This document shows, in pieces, positions 42,120 to 50,940 of a stretch of DNA of 64,000 nucleotides. The stretch comes from CAWAPS01 sp963783945 (GTDB taxonomy: Bacteria; Actinomycetota; Acidimicrobiia; Acidimicrobiales; Palsa-688), in NCBI GenBank assembly GCA_963783945.1, contig CAWAPS010000024.1:186001-250000 (forward strand). Reading direction: 5' to 3'. The position numbers and the translations under genes are program-made. The stretch's first letter is position 1, and the number at the start of each line of letters is the position of its first letter. Below the pieces are notes generated by a model. The model was not told the origin of the DNA. It did not search any database and saw nothing but the letters and a program-made list of their open reading frames with translations.

Positions 42120-42977
42120 TCAGCCGCCCGGGGCGGGGAGCGGCACGACCGATACCGCGTACACCCGGCGCTTGGGCAAGCCGAGCTCGGCCGCGACCTC
42201 GACCACGGCGTGGCGCCGGTCGGCCCCCGCCTCCACCCGGGCCGACAGGGCCTCAGCTATTTCTTCATCCGACACGGCCGCCGCCGGTCGGTCCGGCGCG
42301 CCGGCCAGGACCAGCACCCATTCCCCTCGAGGCGCCTCGGTGGCGGACTCCAGCCACGCCACCGCGTCGCCGAGGTTTCCCCGCCACACCTCCTCGTGCA
42401 CCTTCGTCAGCTCTCGCGCCGCCACCACGTAGCGGTCGGGGCCGCAGGCAGCATGGAGGTCGGAGACGGTGCGGGCGACCCGGTGAGGCGATTCGTACAG
42501 CACCGAAGTCTCCCGTTCGCGGGCCAGCGCGGCCATCACCTCGGATCGATCGCGTCCCTTGCGGGGCAGGAACCCGGCGAAGCGGTATCGCGATCCCGGA
42601 AGCCCCGACAGGGCCAACGCAGTGGCGACCGCGGTGGGGCCGGGCACCACTTCGACCGGAAGCCTGGCGTCGGCGACCGCCCTCACCACCAGCGAGCCCG
42701 GATCCGAGACGACGGGCATGCCGGCGTCGGTAACGAGCACGGCGGTCACCCCGCCCTGGACCGCATCGACCACCCGGGAGGCCATTTCTCCCTCGTTGTG
42801 CTGGTCCAACCGGACCAGGCGGGGCGCCGGCACCTGGACCGCGGCAAGCAGCTTGCGGGCCCGCCGGGTGTCCTCGCAGTAGATCACGTCCGCCGCGGCC
42901 AGGGCCTTGACCGTGCGGGCCGACAGGTCGTCGAGGTTGCCGATGGGGGTGCCGACGAGAACCAGGCGGCCGGTCAC
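42120..42977 (-). CDS. rsmI: 16S rRNA (cytidine(1402)-2'-O)-methyltransferase
   Basis: A 285-residue RsmI of the tetrapyrrole-methylase superfamily. GRLVLVGTPIGNLDDLSART, YCEDTRRARKLLA, VLVTDAGMPVVSDPGSLVVR (SAM binding), VVPGPTAVATALALSGLP and YESPHRVARTVSDL are diagnostic. It methylates C1402 of 16S rRNA. Its ATG overlaps the DUF192 stop by 4 bases. rsmI next to metG is typical for the phylum. Confidence 0.95.
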   Translation of the reverse strand: MTGRLVLVGTPIGNLDDLSARTVKALAAADVIYCEDTRRARKLLAAVQVPAPRLVRLDQHNEGEMASRVVDAVQGGVTAVLVTDAGMPVVSDPGSLVVRAVADARLPVEVVPGPTAVATALALSGLPGSRYRFAGFLPRKGRDRSEVMAALARERETSVLYESPHRVARTVSDLHAACGPDRYVVAARELTKVHEEVWRGNLGDAVAWLESATEAPRGEWVLVLAGAPDRPAAAVSDEEIAEALSARVEAGADRRHAVVEVAAELGLPKRRVYAVSVVPLPAPGG

Positions 42978-43309
42978 CTGCCGCGGACTTCTAACCGGTC
43001 ACCGACCTTGAGGTGCCAGCGGTCGAAGGTGCTGCCGGCGGCCACCACCAGGACCCCCGAGGCCAGAAGCGGGGGGGCTACCCGCCGGGGCCCCATGGTC
43101 GCCAGCCGTCGCACTTCCAGGCCCGAACGGCCGTCATCGAGGGTGAGGGTCGAGCACCACGCCACGTCGAGGGACACGGCCGCCGTAAGGGTGTGAAGCA
43201 GGGCCGGGCGCCGGATGATGACGGCACCCTGCAGGGATTCGCGCCAGCCGCGAGATCGGTTCTCGGTGACGACCCCCAGCACGTCGCCGTCGCGCAGCAG
43301 CCACGACAT
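42974..43309 (-). CDS. DUF192 family protein
   Basis: A 111-residue protein with the layout of DUF192: an N-terminal DGDVLGVV strand, the RSRGWRESLQGAVIIRRP segment in place of the usual RxxGLlgR, HTLTAAVSLDVAWCS at the HTxxMxfxiDvxfl position, and a terminal GSTFDRWHLKVGDRLEV. No enzymatic activity is known for the family. It is tightly packed between ychF (4 bases before) and rsmI (4-base overlap). Confidence 0.75.
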   Translation of the reverse strand: MSWLLRDGDVLGVVTENRSRGWRESLQGAVIIRRPALLHTLTAAVSLDVAWCSTLTLDDGRSGLEVRRLATMGPRRVAPPLLASGVLVVAAGSTFDRWHLKVGDRLEVRGR

Positions 43310-43313
43310 CGAA

Positions 43314-44390
43314 TCAGACGTTGAAGCGGATCTCTAGGACGTCGCCGTCGACGACCTCGTAATCTTTGCCCTCGACCCGGAGCTTTCCGGTGTCTTTGGC
43401 TGCCTGCCACGAGCCCAGGGCCAGAAGCTCATCCCAGTGGATCACCTCGGCCCGGATGAAGCCGCGCTGGAGATCCGAGTGGATCACGCCTGCGCATTCC
43501 GGGGCGCGGGCGCCGGCCCGGAAGGTCCAGGCTCGGCTCTCCTTGTCACCGGTGGTGAGGAATGTGCGCCGGCCAAGCAGGTGATAAGCGGCTCTGGCCA
43601 CCCGCGGCAGGGCCCCCTCACCGAGGCCGAGCCCCTCGAGCAGCTCGGCCCGCTCCTCCTCGTCGAGCTGGGCGGCTTCCGCTTCCAGCTCTACGCTGAC
43701 GCCGAGCACGTCGCCGTGACCACCCATCTCGTCCACCACCGGCTTGATGACCCGGTCGACGTCTGTGACCTGGTCCTCCCCGAGGTTGACCACAGCCAGA
43801 ACCGGCTTGTTGGTGAGCAGGAAGAACGACTCGAGCAGGGTCCGGTCGTCCGGGTTCAACGAGGACCGGTAGATGGGGATCCCAGCATCCAGCTCGGATT
43901 TGGCCCGCTCCAGGGCCGCCACCTCTCCGGCAAGGGACTTGTCGGCGCGAGCCGCCTTTCGCCTCTTGTCGACCTGACTGTCGACGGTCGCGGCGTCGGC
44001 CAGCACCAGCTCCAGCTCGAGCACTCCGAGGTCCGACAGCGGGTCGGAGTCGCCAGGAACATTGGGGTCTTCGAAAGCCCGCAGAACGAGGCACAGGGCG
44101 TCGGCCTCCCGGATACCGGCCAGAAAGCGGTTGCCCAAGCCTTCCCCGGTCGACGATCCCGAGACCAGGCCGGCGATGTCCACGAAGCCGACGCTGGCGT
44201 GGACCACTTTGCGGCTTTTGCTCATGACCGCCAGCTTCTCCAACCGCTGGTCAGGAACCCGGGCGACCCCGACGGTCGTCTCGGTGGTCGAGAACGGGTG
44301 ACCCGCCACGAGCGCGGTGCCCCCGGTGAGCGCGTTGAACAAACTCGACTTCCCCGAGTTCGGCAAGCCGACTATGCCTAGGCGTTCCAC
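43314..44390 (-). CDS. ychF: Ribosome-binding ATPase YchF/Obg-like
   Basis: A 358-residue P-loop protein of the OLA1/YchF group. It begins RLGIVGLPNSGKSSLFNALT (G1), followed by FVDIAGLVSGSSTGEGLGNRF (G3, in two parts), a coiled-coil segment, KPVLAVVNLGED (an altered NKxD, as expected for an ATP-using YchF) and a C-terminal TGS domain. GTG 44390 is chosen; upstream codons are out of family. This copy is close to the standard length of about 360. Confidence 0.93.
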   Translation of the reverse strand: MERLGIVGLPNSGKSSLFNALTGGTALVAGHPFSTTETTVGVARVPDQRLEKLAVMSKSRKVVHASVGFVDIAGLVSGSSTGEGLGNRFLAGIREADALCLVLRAFEDPNVPGDSDPLSDLGVLELELVLADAATVDSQVDKRRKAARADKSLAGEVAALERAKSELDAGIPIYRSSLNPDDRTLLESFFLLTNKPVLAVVNLGEDQVTDVDRVIKPVVDEMGGHGDVLGVSVELEAEAAQLDEEERAELLEGLGLGEGALPRVARAAYHLLGRRTFLTTGDKESRAWTFRAGARAPECAGVIHSDLQRGFIRAEVIHWDELLALGSWQAAKDTGKLRVEGKDYEVVDGDVLEIRFNV

Positions 44391-44463
44391 CCTGCGCAGG
44401 CTAATGCGCCCGTCCCAGGAGACAGGCGGCAGTGGGGGCGGCCATGCCCTAACCTGGGCCGCC

Positions 44464-44547
44464 ATGTCGAAACGCACCCACAAGGCCCGTACCCGCGCCC
44501 GCCGCAGGAAGGCCAACCACGGCCAGAAGCCCAACAGAGGACGTTGA
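44464..44547 (+). CDS. 50S ribosomal protein bL37
   Basis: A 27-residue basic peptide beginning MSKRTHKARTRARRRK and ending KANHGQKPNRGR. The ANHGxKPN pattern matches the actinobacterial small large-subunit protein bL37, first seen in mycobacterial ribosome structures. It is transcribed divergently from ychF across 73 bases and its stop lies 26 bases before the convergent end of the PfkB gene. Confidence 0.88.
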   Translation: MSKRTHKARTRARRRKANHGQKPNRGR

Positions 44548-44572
44548 CCGCGGCCGGACCTTCGTCATGAGG

Positions 44573-45565
44573 TCAGTCGAGCAGTCGCTCGGTTCGGGCC
44601 AGGGACGCCAGGGAGACAAGGGGCCGGGCGCCCATGTGACTGACCACCTCGGCCGCGGCGAGTGCTCCGAGCTCCGCGCTGCGCTCGACCTGGAAGCCGT
44701 GCACCACACCCAGGAGGAACCCCGCGGCAAAGCTGTCGCCCGCGCCCGTTGTGTCGACCACCGAGGACACGGGTCGGGCCGGCACTTCGAAGAGCTTTCC
44801 GGAATCGGCCACCACTGAGCCATCGGCCCCACGGGTGATGGCCACGATCGGGCATCGACCAGCCAGAACACCAACGGCATCGTCCAGGCGATCGACTCCG
44901 GCCAATCCGAGTGCCTCCTGCTCGTTGACGAACAGTATGTCCACCCGATCCAGCAGGTCGGACAGCTCCTGGCGATGGAGCCCGACCCAGGCGGGGTCGG
45001 AGCCGGACAGAGCCACCCGGGTGCCGGCCGCGCGGGCCACCTCGATGGCCTGCTCGACCGCCCCGGCCGTCTCCGGCTTGCCGCACAGGTAGCCCTCGAA
45101 GTAAACGATCTGGCTCGACCGGATGGCCGCGGCGTCGACGTCGTCGGTCCCGAGTAGCCCTCCGATGCCGAGATTGGTGCACATGGTCTTCTCCGCGTCC
45201 GGGGTGACCATAACGAGGCTGCGTCCGGTTCCCGGCCCGGCAGTAGCCGGTTCGACCTCGAAGCGCACTCCCGCCGTGCGGATGTCGTGGGTGAATATCG
45301 AGCCGAGGTTGTCGTCTCGGACCTTCCCGATGAAGCGGGCCTGGCCGCCGAGCGACGCCAGGCTGGCGGCCGTGTTGGCCGCCGATCCACCCGAGGCTTC
45401 GGTCGCGGGTCCGAGCGAGGCGTAGATCTTCTCGGCCTGGTTGTCGTCGACCAGGGTCATGGTGCCCTTGGTCAGGCCGAGACTGGCCACTAGCTCGTCC
45501 GAGCAGGGGGCGAGGACGTCCACGATGGCATGACCGAGGGCGACGACTTCAGCGGTCGGGTTCAT
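44573..45565 (-). CDS. PfkB-family carbohydrate/adenosine kinase
   Basis: A 330-residue ribokinase-superfamily protein: VVALGHAIVDVLAPCSDE at the start, GGSAANTAASLASLGGQARF (PfkB signature 1), and VVDTTGAGDSFAAGFLLGVV (signature 2, with the catalytic Asp). The adenosine kinase-like branch is favoured by overall layout, but sugar kinases are not excluded. It phosphorylates a nucleoside or sugar with ATP in the cytoplasm. It is divergent from pepN, with starts 73 bases apart. Confidence 0.85.
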   Translation of the reverse strand: MNPTAEVVALGHAIVDVLAPCSDELVASLGLTKGTMTLVDDNQAEKIYASLGPATEASGGSAANTAASLASLGGQARFIGKVRDDNLGSIFTHDIRTAGVRFEVEPATAGPGTGRSLVMVTPDAEKTMCTNLGIGGLLGTDDVDAAAIRSSQIVYFEGYLCGKPETAGAVEQAIEVARAAGTRVALSGSDPAWVGLHRQELSDLLDRVDILFVNEQEALGLAGVDRLDDAVGVLAGRCPIVAITRGADGSVVADSGKLFEVPARPVSSVVDTTGAGDSFAAGFLLGVVHGFQVERSAELGALAAAEVVSHMGARPLVSLASLARTERLLD

Positions 45566-45638
45566 AGCGACGACGGTAGCGGCCGCCAAAGTAGGGTGAT
45601 CACCCGGCACCGGCAGGAGGAGCCAGAAGGAGGAACCA

Positions 45639-48245
45639 GTGGAGGGAGCGGACAGTTACAGGTTGCCGCGCGACGTCCTGCCGCGGCGCTACGAGCTGCA
45701 GCTCGAGCCCCGGCTGTCGGAGTCCCGCTACGAAGGCACGGTTGCCATCACGGTCGATGTGGTGAACCCCAGGCGCACGATCGTGCTCAACGCCCTGGGT
45801 CTTCAGATCAGTTCCGCCCGGATCGAGACGCCGGAGGGGACGAGCCAACCCGGCGCGGTGGATCTCGACGAAGCCGGGCAGCGGCTGTCCCTCACGTTCC
45901 CAGACGACCTGCCCGCGGGTTCCGGGTACCGCCTGCACCTGGTGTTCGCCGGCGTACTGGACGAAGGACTGCGCGGGTTCTACCGCAGCACGTTCCGGGG
46001 CGACGACGGCGTCGATCAGGTGATCGCCACCACCCAGTTCGAGCCCGCCGACGCCCGGAGGGCGTTTCCCTGCTGGGACGAGCCGGACTTCAAGGCTACC
46101 TTCGCCATAACCCTCGTCATCGACGAGGAGCTGGCCGCCATCTCCAACGAGGAGCTCCGCTCGGTCGAGCCCCTCGGCGACGGGCGGAAGCGAATGACCT
46201 TCGCCGAGACCATGGTGATGTCGACGTATCTGGTGGCGTTCGTGGTCGGTCCCTACGCCCTGGCCGATCCGGTCATGGTGGACGACGTGCCCGTGCGCAT
46301 CATCGCCCTCCCGGCTCGCTCTCACCTGACCGGATACGCGGGGGAGGTGGCGAGCCACGCCGTGCATTTCCTTTCCCGGTATTTCGAGATCCCGTACCCG
46401 GGCGGCAAGCTGGACCACATCGCCGTCCCCGACTTCGCCTTCGGGGCCATGGAGAATCTCGGGTGCGTCACCTACCGCGAGAACGCCCTCTTGGCCGATC
46501 CGGCGCGGGCGTCCCATCTCGAGCTGCAGCGAATCGCCACGGTCGTGGCGCACGAGACGGCGCACATGTGGTTCGGCGATCTGGTGACGATGAAATGGTG
46601 GAACGGGATCTGGTTGAACGAGGCGTTCGCCACGTTCATGGAGCTGACCACTACGGATGCGTTCCGGCCGGAGTGGCAGGTATGGACCGCGTTCGGGGCC
46701 GGGAAGTCGGCGGCGCTGGTCACTGATGGGCTCGAGGCCACCAGGCCGGTGGAGTTCCCGGTCCATCGGCCTGAGGACGTCGAGTCGATGTTCGACGTTC
46801 TGACTTATCAGAAGGGCGGGGCGGTCCTGCGCATGCTCGAGCAGTACCTCGGGTCCGAAACCTTCCGGAAGGGGATCAACCACTACCTGAGCACCCACGC
46901 CTACGGAAACACCGAGACCACCGATCTGTGGGACGCCATCGAGGACGTGTCCGGCGAGCCGGTGCGGGCCACCATGGACTCGTGGATCCAGCAGCGGGGC
47001 TACCCGATCATCTTCGTCGAGATGGGCCAGGAACCGGGGTCAGTCTCCCTGCGCCAGCAGCGATTTCTGTACGACGGGACCACCGGCGGAGAGCAGTGGG
47101 CGGTGCCCATCAACTTCCGGGCGTCGGTCGGGGGAACAGTGCAGCGGCAACGGCTTCTGCTCGACGACACGACTGCTTCCCTGGCCTTCGACGGGCCGCT
47201 CGATTGGCTGGTGGTGAACGACGGGGCCTGGGGCTTCTACCGGGTGCGCTACTCGCCCGAACTGTGGGAGCGGCTACGGGCGGGCGGAGTGACCGAGATC
47301 CTGGATCCGCTCGAACGGCTCGGACTGGTCATAGACACCTGGGCCGCCCTGGTGGCCGGCATGGCGGACGTGGAGGAGCTGGTCTCGGTGCTCGAGGCGG
47401 TCAGCGACGACGTGGACCCTGACGTATGGGGGGCGATCTCCGGCGTCCTGGCGTCGATGGACGCCATCGCCGGAGACGAAGACCGGGACGCCGTGCCGCG
47501 CTTCGTTCGCCGGATAGCGGCCCCGGCGTGGGCCCGCCTGGGCTGGGATCCGGCGCCGGGCGAATCCAGGCGCACGGCGACCGCCCGGGCCCGGGTGCTG
47601 TCGGTCCTCGGCCTGGTGGGCCGGGATGCCGACCTGAGACAGGAGGCGTCGTCCAGGTTTGCCCGCTTCCTGGCCGACCCCTCGTCCCTCGCCCCCGACG
47701 TGGTCGCGGCGGCCAGCCGGATCACTGTCTCCGCCGGCGGGGAAGCGGCGTGGTCGCTGATGGTGAAGCAGTTCCGGGAAGCCGAGGTCCCCCAGGACAA
47801 GCTCCGGTACCTCGACGCGCTGGCCGACACTGACGATCCCGCTCTCCGGGCGGCGACCCTGGACCTGGCCCTCACCCCCGAGGTCCGCACCCAGGATGCG
47901 CCGTTCCTGATCTCCTCGGCCATGGCCAACACCGCCGGGGGACAGCAGACGTGGGAGTGGGTGGTGAGCCACTGGGACCAGCTGAAGGCTCAGCTGCCGG
48001 CCGGTCTGCTGACCCGGATCTTCGACGGAATCGCCGGTCTCGCCGATCGCGACGTGGCGGAGTCCGTCCACGCGTTCTGCGCCGAGAACGAGATCCCGCT
48101 CATCGGGGCTCGCATCAACCAGCTGCTCGAGCGGATGGACATAAACGTGGCGCTGGCGGACCGGCTGCGGGGCGGGCTGACCGAAGCTCTGGACCGGCCC
48201 CCTCCGCCGGTCTCGACGCCCCGGTTCGGCCGCCCAGACTCATAG
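45639..48245 (+). CDS. pepN: Aminopeptidase N (M1 family)
   Basis: An 868-residue M1 metalloaminopeptidase. GAMENLGCVTYRE is the exopeptidase motif, HETAHMWFGDLVTMKWWNG begins at His305 and carries the HExxH zinc site with the downstream Glu in WLNEAFATFME, and an ERAP1-like C-terminal domain fills the remainder. It removes N-terminal residues from peptides, probably in the cytoplasm (no signal peptide). GTG 45639 follows AGAAGGAGG closely. A strong hairpin begins one base after the stop. Confidence 0.95.
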   Translation: MEGADSYRLPRDVLPRRYELQLEPRLSESRYEGTVAITVDVVNPRRTIVLNALGLQISSARIETPEGTSQPGAVDLDEAGQRLSLTFPDDLPAGSGYRLHLVFAGVLDEGLRGFYRSTFRGDDGVDQVIATTQFEPADARRAFPCWDEPDFKATFAITLVIDEELAAISNEELRSVEPLGDGRKRMTFAETMVMSTYLVAFVVGPYALADPVMVDDVPVRIIALPARSHLTGYAGEVASHAVHFLSRYFEIPYPGGKLDHIAVPDFAFGAMENLGCVTYRENALLADPARASHLELQRIATVVAHETAHMWFGDLVTMKWWNGIWLNEAFATFMELTTTDAFRPEWQVWTAFGAGKSAALVTDGLEATRPVEFPVHRPEDVESMFDVLTYQKGGAVLRMLEQYLGSETFRKGINHYLSTHAYGNTETTDLWDAIEDVSGEPVRATMDSWIQQRGYPIIFVEMGQEPGSVSLRQQRFLYDGTTGGEQWAVPINFRASVGGTVQRQRLLLDDTTASLAFDGPLDWLVVNDGAWGFYRVRYSPELWERLRAGGVTEILDPLERLGLVIDTWAALVAGMADVEELVSVLEAVSDDVDPDVWGAISGVLASMDAIAGDEDRDAVPRFVRRIAAPAWARLGWDPAPGESRRTATARARVLSVLGLVGRDADLRQEASSRFARFLADPSSLAPDVVAAASRITVSAGGEAAWSLMVKQFREAEVPQDKLRYLDALADTDDPALRAATLDLALTPEVRTQDAPFLISSAMANTAGGQQTWEWVVSHWDQLKAQLPAGLLTRIFDGIAGLADRDVAESVHAFCAENEIPLIGARINQLLERMDINVALADRLRGGLTEALDRPPPPVSTPRFGRPDS

Positions 48246-48286
48246 TTTGTGCGCTTAACCCGCTCTGAGCGGGTTAAGCGCACAAA
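48246..48286 (+). terminator. Perfect 20-bp hairpin after pepN
   Basis: TTTGTGCGCTTAACCCGCTC and its exact inverse complement are separated by a single T, beginning immediately after the pepN TAG. No T-run follows on the plus strand, so if it ends transcription it is of the U-less type common in Actinobacteria. Confidence 0.75.
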
Positions 48287-48614
48287 GAATGCAGGAGAAG
48301 GAGCGATACTTCAGCAGAATCACCCGGGTGCGAGTTCCGCGCTCGAGTGGGGGGCGCAGAGGGTGGTCGACCACCCACGCAGCGTGGAACCCGCCACGCC
48401 CTTCTTCTAACCCCTCTGACCACTTGATGTCAATGCAGGGTGGCGGGCATCTAGATTGGGCCGCCCATGCCGAGCCGTCCACCCCCCGTTGCCGGCGCCG
48501 GCGACTGAGCCCGGCGGAGGCTCACCCGGATTGGCGACGGAGGGGCGCTCGGGTACCCGCCCCGGCCTGACCGGTCCAACGAGCTGGGCCGGCCGTAACG
48601 GCTCGCTGGGCTCG
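48287..48614. other. Intergenic region with a 16-bp palindrome
   Basis: I see no gene here. It contains the perfect palindrome GGGTGGTCGACCACCC at 48361-48376, which could be a regulator site for the metallophosphoesterase downstream. An in-frame upstream extension of that gene to TTG 48456 is open but lacks family character. Confidence 0.5.
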
Positions 48615-49838
48615 ATGGGACGCCGCAGCCTGGCCGGCCTCCGGGGCTTCACCCGTTTCGGCGTGTTCGCGGTGGAGGCCACGTCGCTGGAGCTGGCCTG
48701 GGCCGGCCTGCCGGCGGCCGAGGTGACCATCGAGGTTGGCGGGCAGTGCTTCGACGTGGATGGCACTCCCCCGGCCTGGTATCGCCGCCGGCTGGACCGT
48801 CCCAACCCTCCGGGCGCCGGCGGTCCGGGCGCCCTGGTGGTTACCGGGCTGCAGCCGGGCACCTCCTACGACGTCCTGGTGTCGGCGCCGGCCGGCGGTC
48901 CTCGCCGGCTGCTGACCACCGCCCGGACGATGCCGGCGCCGCCCGGCCGGGTACTGGCGAGGTTCGCCACGATCAGCGACTGCCACATCGGCGACTACTG
49001 GGTCGGGCCGCTGCGCCGGCTGCACGACCCCGACCCCCGGCCCCCGGGGCTCGAACCCTACGCCGTGCGCTGCGCCGAGGCCGCGATCGCAGAGGTGGAG
49101 CAGTGGGACGCCGAGATCCTGGTGGTCAAAGGCGACGTGACCGCCGAATCCCAGCCGTGGGAGGCCGATCAGGCGGCGGCGGTGCTCGGGGCAGCATCGA
49201 TGCCCGTCCATGCCATCCTCGGAAACCACGACGTGCGGGGAGGTAGAGCCGACGTGATCGGCGTGCTCAACCGGGCCGCCGGGGTGCAGGCCAGCCGGGA
49301 GGCCAAGGCCCTGGACCTCCCGGGGGTCAGAATCGTCCTCGGCCACAGTCCGGTTCCCGGGCTGCACGGCGGTCGCCTGGCCCGCAGCCACGCCCGGGAG
49401 CTGGCCGAACTGGCGGCCGGGGCACCCGGCCCGGCGGTGGTGGCCCTGCACCATCCGCCCCGCCGCTGGCCGGTCGCGACCTATTACCCGCCGGCGATCT
49501 CATGGCAGGACTCGTCGGCACTCTTGCGCGAACTGGCCGCCGCCAACCCGGCGACGCTCCTGATCGCCGGACACACCCACCGAAACCGGCGTTACCAGGC
49601 CGGGGGAATCGAGGTCGCCGAGGTGGGATCGACCAAGGACTTCCCCGGCGAGTGGGCCGGCTACACCGTGTACGAGGGGGGCATCCGCCAGGTCGTTCGC
49701 CGCATCACCAGGCCGGATGCCATCGCTTGGACGGAGATGACCCGCAGGGCCATGGGCGGGGTGTGGGGCTGGTGGAGCCCGGGAACCATGTCCGATCGGT
49801 GCTGGGACCTGGCGTGGCCGTCCCCAGGCGTTCACTAG
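48615..49838 (+). CDS. Calcineurin-like metallophosphoesterase with N-terminal Fn3-like domain
   Basis: A 407-residue protein. An N-terminal beta domain (about residues 15-110, VFAVEATSLELAWAGLPA, VTGLQPGTSYDVLV) resembles the fibronectin-like domain of purple acid phosphatases. The catalytic domain has all dimetal motifs: TISDCHIGD, VVKGDVTAES, ILGNHDVRGG, VVALHHPP and LIAGHTHRNRR. There is no clear signal peptide. ATG 48615 is chosen because the residues before it are Pro/Arg-rich. The substrate (phosphomonoester or diester) is unknown. Confidence 0.85.
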   Translation: MGRRSLAGLRGFTRFGVFAVEATSLELAWAGLPAAEVTIEVGGQCFDVDGTPPAWYRRRLDRPNPPGAGGPGALVVTGLQPGTSYDVLVSAPAGGPRRLLTTARTMPAPPGRVLARFATISDCHIGDYWVGPLRRLHDPDPRPPGLEPYAVRCAEAAIAEVEQWDAEILVVKGDVTAESQPWEADQAAAVLGAASMPVHAILGNHDVRGGRADVIGVLNRAAGVQASREAKALDLPGVRIVLGHSPVPGLHGGRLARSHARELAELAAGAPGPAVVALHHPPRRWPVATYYPPAISWQDSSALLRELAAANPATLLIAGHTHRNRRYQAGGIEVAEVGSTKDFPGEWAGYTVYEGGIRQVVRRITRPDAIAWTEMTRRAMGGVWGWWSPGTMSDRCWDLAWPSPGVH

Positions 49839-49880
49839 AGGTAGGGGTCCGGCACCCGCCCGACGCCAGCACGGCGGCCA

Positions 49881-49912
49881 GCGGCGAAGCGGCGAAGCGG
49901 CGAAGCAGCGAG
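49881..49912. repeat. 8-bp microrepeat
   Basis: GCGGCGAA is repeated three times exactly and once as GCAGCGAG in the gap between the metallophosphoesterase and the convergent thioesterase. Confidence 0.7.
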
Positions 49913-49955
49913 GCCCGCCCAGCGGCAGGCCGGCCGCACACCCGCGGCGACGCCG

Positions 49956-50495
49956 TCAACGCCGGGATTCGACGTTCTGCAGTCGCACCGTGGCCCGGGC
50001 CACGGCCCGGCCCGACTCGTCGGTCATGACCACGGTCCAGAGCTGCTGGGTCCGTCCCTGCTGGACCGGGCTGGCCTCGACGCGGACAGTCCCGGCCGTC
50101 ATGGACCGGAGGAAGTCGGTGTTGTTGTTCACGCCGACGGCGATCTGGCCCCGCTCGGCTACCGCCGCGCTGGCGCCGATGCTCGCCGCGCTCTCGGCCA
50201 CCGCGGTGTATACGCCCCCGTGCACCACGCCCCACGGGGTGTGGTGGCCCGGACCGAGATCCAGGCGACCCTCCACCCGGTCGGGACGAACGAGAGTCAC
50301 GTCGAGGCCGAGGCCGGCCATGAACGCGCTGGGGTGCTCGAGGTCAGGCGCGGGCATGGGAGCTCGATCAGCGGCGGCCCGCCGGTCGGCGGCCGGCCGG
50401 TCGGCAGCCGGCGGATCGGCAGCCGGCGGATCGGCAGCCGGCGGATCGGCAGCCGGCGGATCGGCGGCGCCAGGCGGGGTGTTCGGACTGGGCAT
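49956..50495 (-). CDS. PaaI-type hotdog thioesterase with PPAAD-repeat N-terminus
   Basis: A 179-residue protein. The hotdog thioesterase domain begins about residue 50: FMAGLGLDVTLVRPDRVEGR, then HHTPWGVVHGGVYTAVAESA with the catalytic HGG box, and VNNNTDFLRSMTAG. It hydrolyses acyl-CoA thioesters of unknown chain. In front lies a low-complexity leader of repeated PPAAD/RPAAD units coded by a 15-bp tandem repeat. ATG 50495 is chosen; the leader could be omitted if translation starts at the ATG of MPAPDLEHP. Confidence 0.85.
   Translation of the reverse strand: MPSPNTPPGAADPPAADPPAADPPAADPPAADRPAADRRAAADRAPMPAPDLEHPSAFMAGLGLDVTLVRPDRVEGRLDLGPGHHTPWGVVHGGVYTAVAESAASIGASAAVAERGQIAVGVNNNTDFLRSMTAGTVRVEASPVQQGRTQQLWTVVMTDESGRAVARATVRLQNVESRR
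50386..50460. repeat. 15-bp in-frame tandem repeat coding PPAAD
   Basis: TCGGCAGCCGGCGGA is exactly repeated four times at 50401-50460, with a degenerate copy at 50386-50400. The period is a multiple of three, so each copy adds five residues to the thioesterase N-terminus without shifting the frame; copy number could vary between strains. Confidence 0.88.
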
Positions 50496-50640
50496 TTGCC
50501 TCCCCTGGTCGGACTCTCTCGGCCTGCGTATGTTCGATGTCAGCCGGAGCCGGCTCATGCCGTCGGGCTGAACGACTTGCCGGCGAACCACTTCACCCTC
50601 GGCGACGATACCCAAGTTAGTTCTATCACGCAACTCGACG

Positions 50641-50940
50641 TCACGGCGCCGGTGCGGCCAACCTCTCCACCCGGGCCCGTACCGCGTCGAGCCGCTCGGC
50701 CGCCTGGGCATGGAGCTTCTCCGCCCGCTCGTACAGGTCGGCCGCCGCCTCGATGCCGAGGTCGCCGGCGGCCAGCTTCTCGGTGATCGCCTCCAGCTCC
50801 TCCATCAACTCCTCGAAGGTGCGCTCGCCGCCGGCGCCGGCCCCGGCGCCGGCATCAGAATCGCCATCGCCGCTCGGTGCGCGCGATCCGCGGGTCCCGG
50901 AACCACCCGGGAGGGTGGTCGGCTGCTCGTCAGTCGTCAT
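50641..50940 (-). CDS. xseB: Exodeoxyribonuclease VII small subunit
   Basis: A 99-residue protein. The C-terminal 60 residues are the XseB helical hairpin (FEELMEELEAITEKLAAGDL, YERAEKLHAQAAERLDAVRA). The first 38 are a Gly/Ala/Asp-rich extension. It pairs with XseA to degrade single-stranded DNA. ATG 50940 overlaps the xseA stop by 11 bases. Confidence 0.92.
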   Translation of the reverse strand: MTTDEQPTTLPGGSGTRGSRAPSGDGDSDAGAGAGAGGERTFEELMEELEAITEKLAAGDLGIEAAADLYERAEKLHAQAAERLDAVRARVERLAAPAP

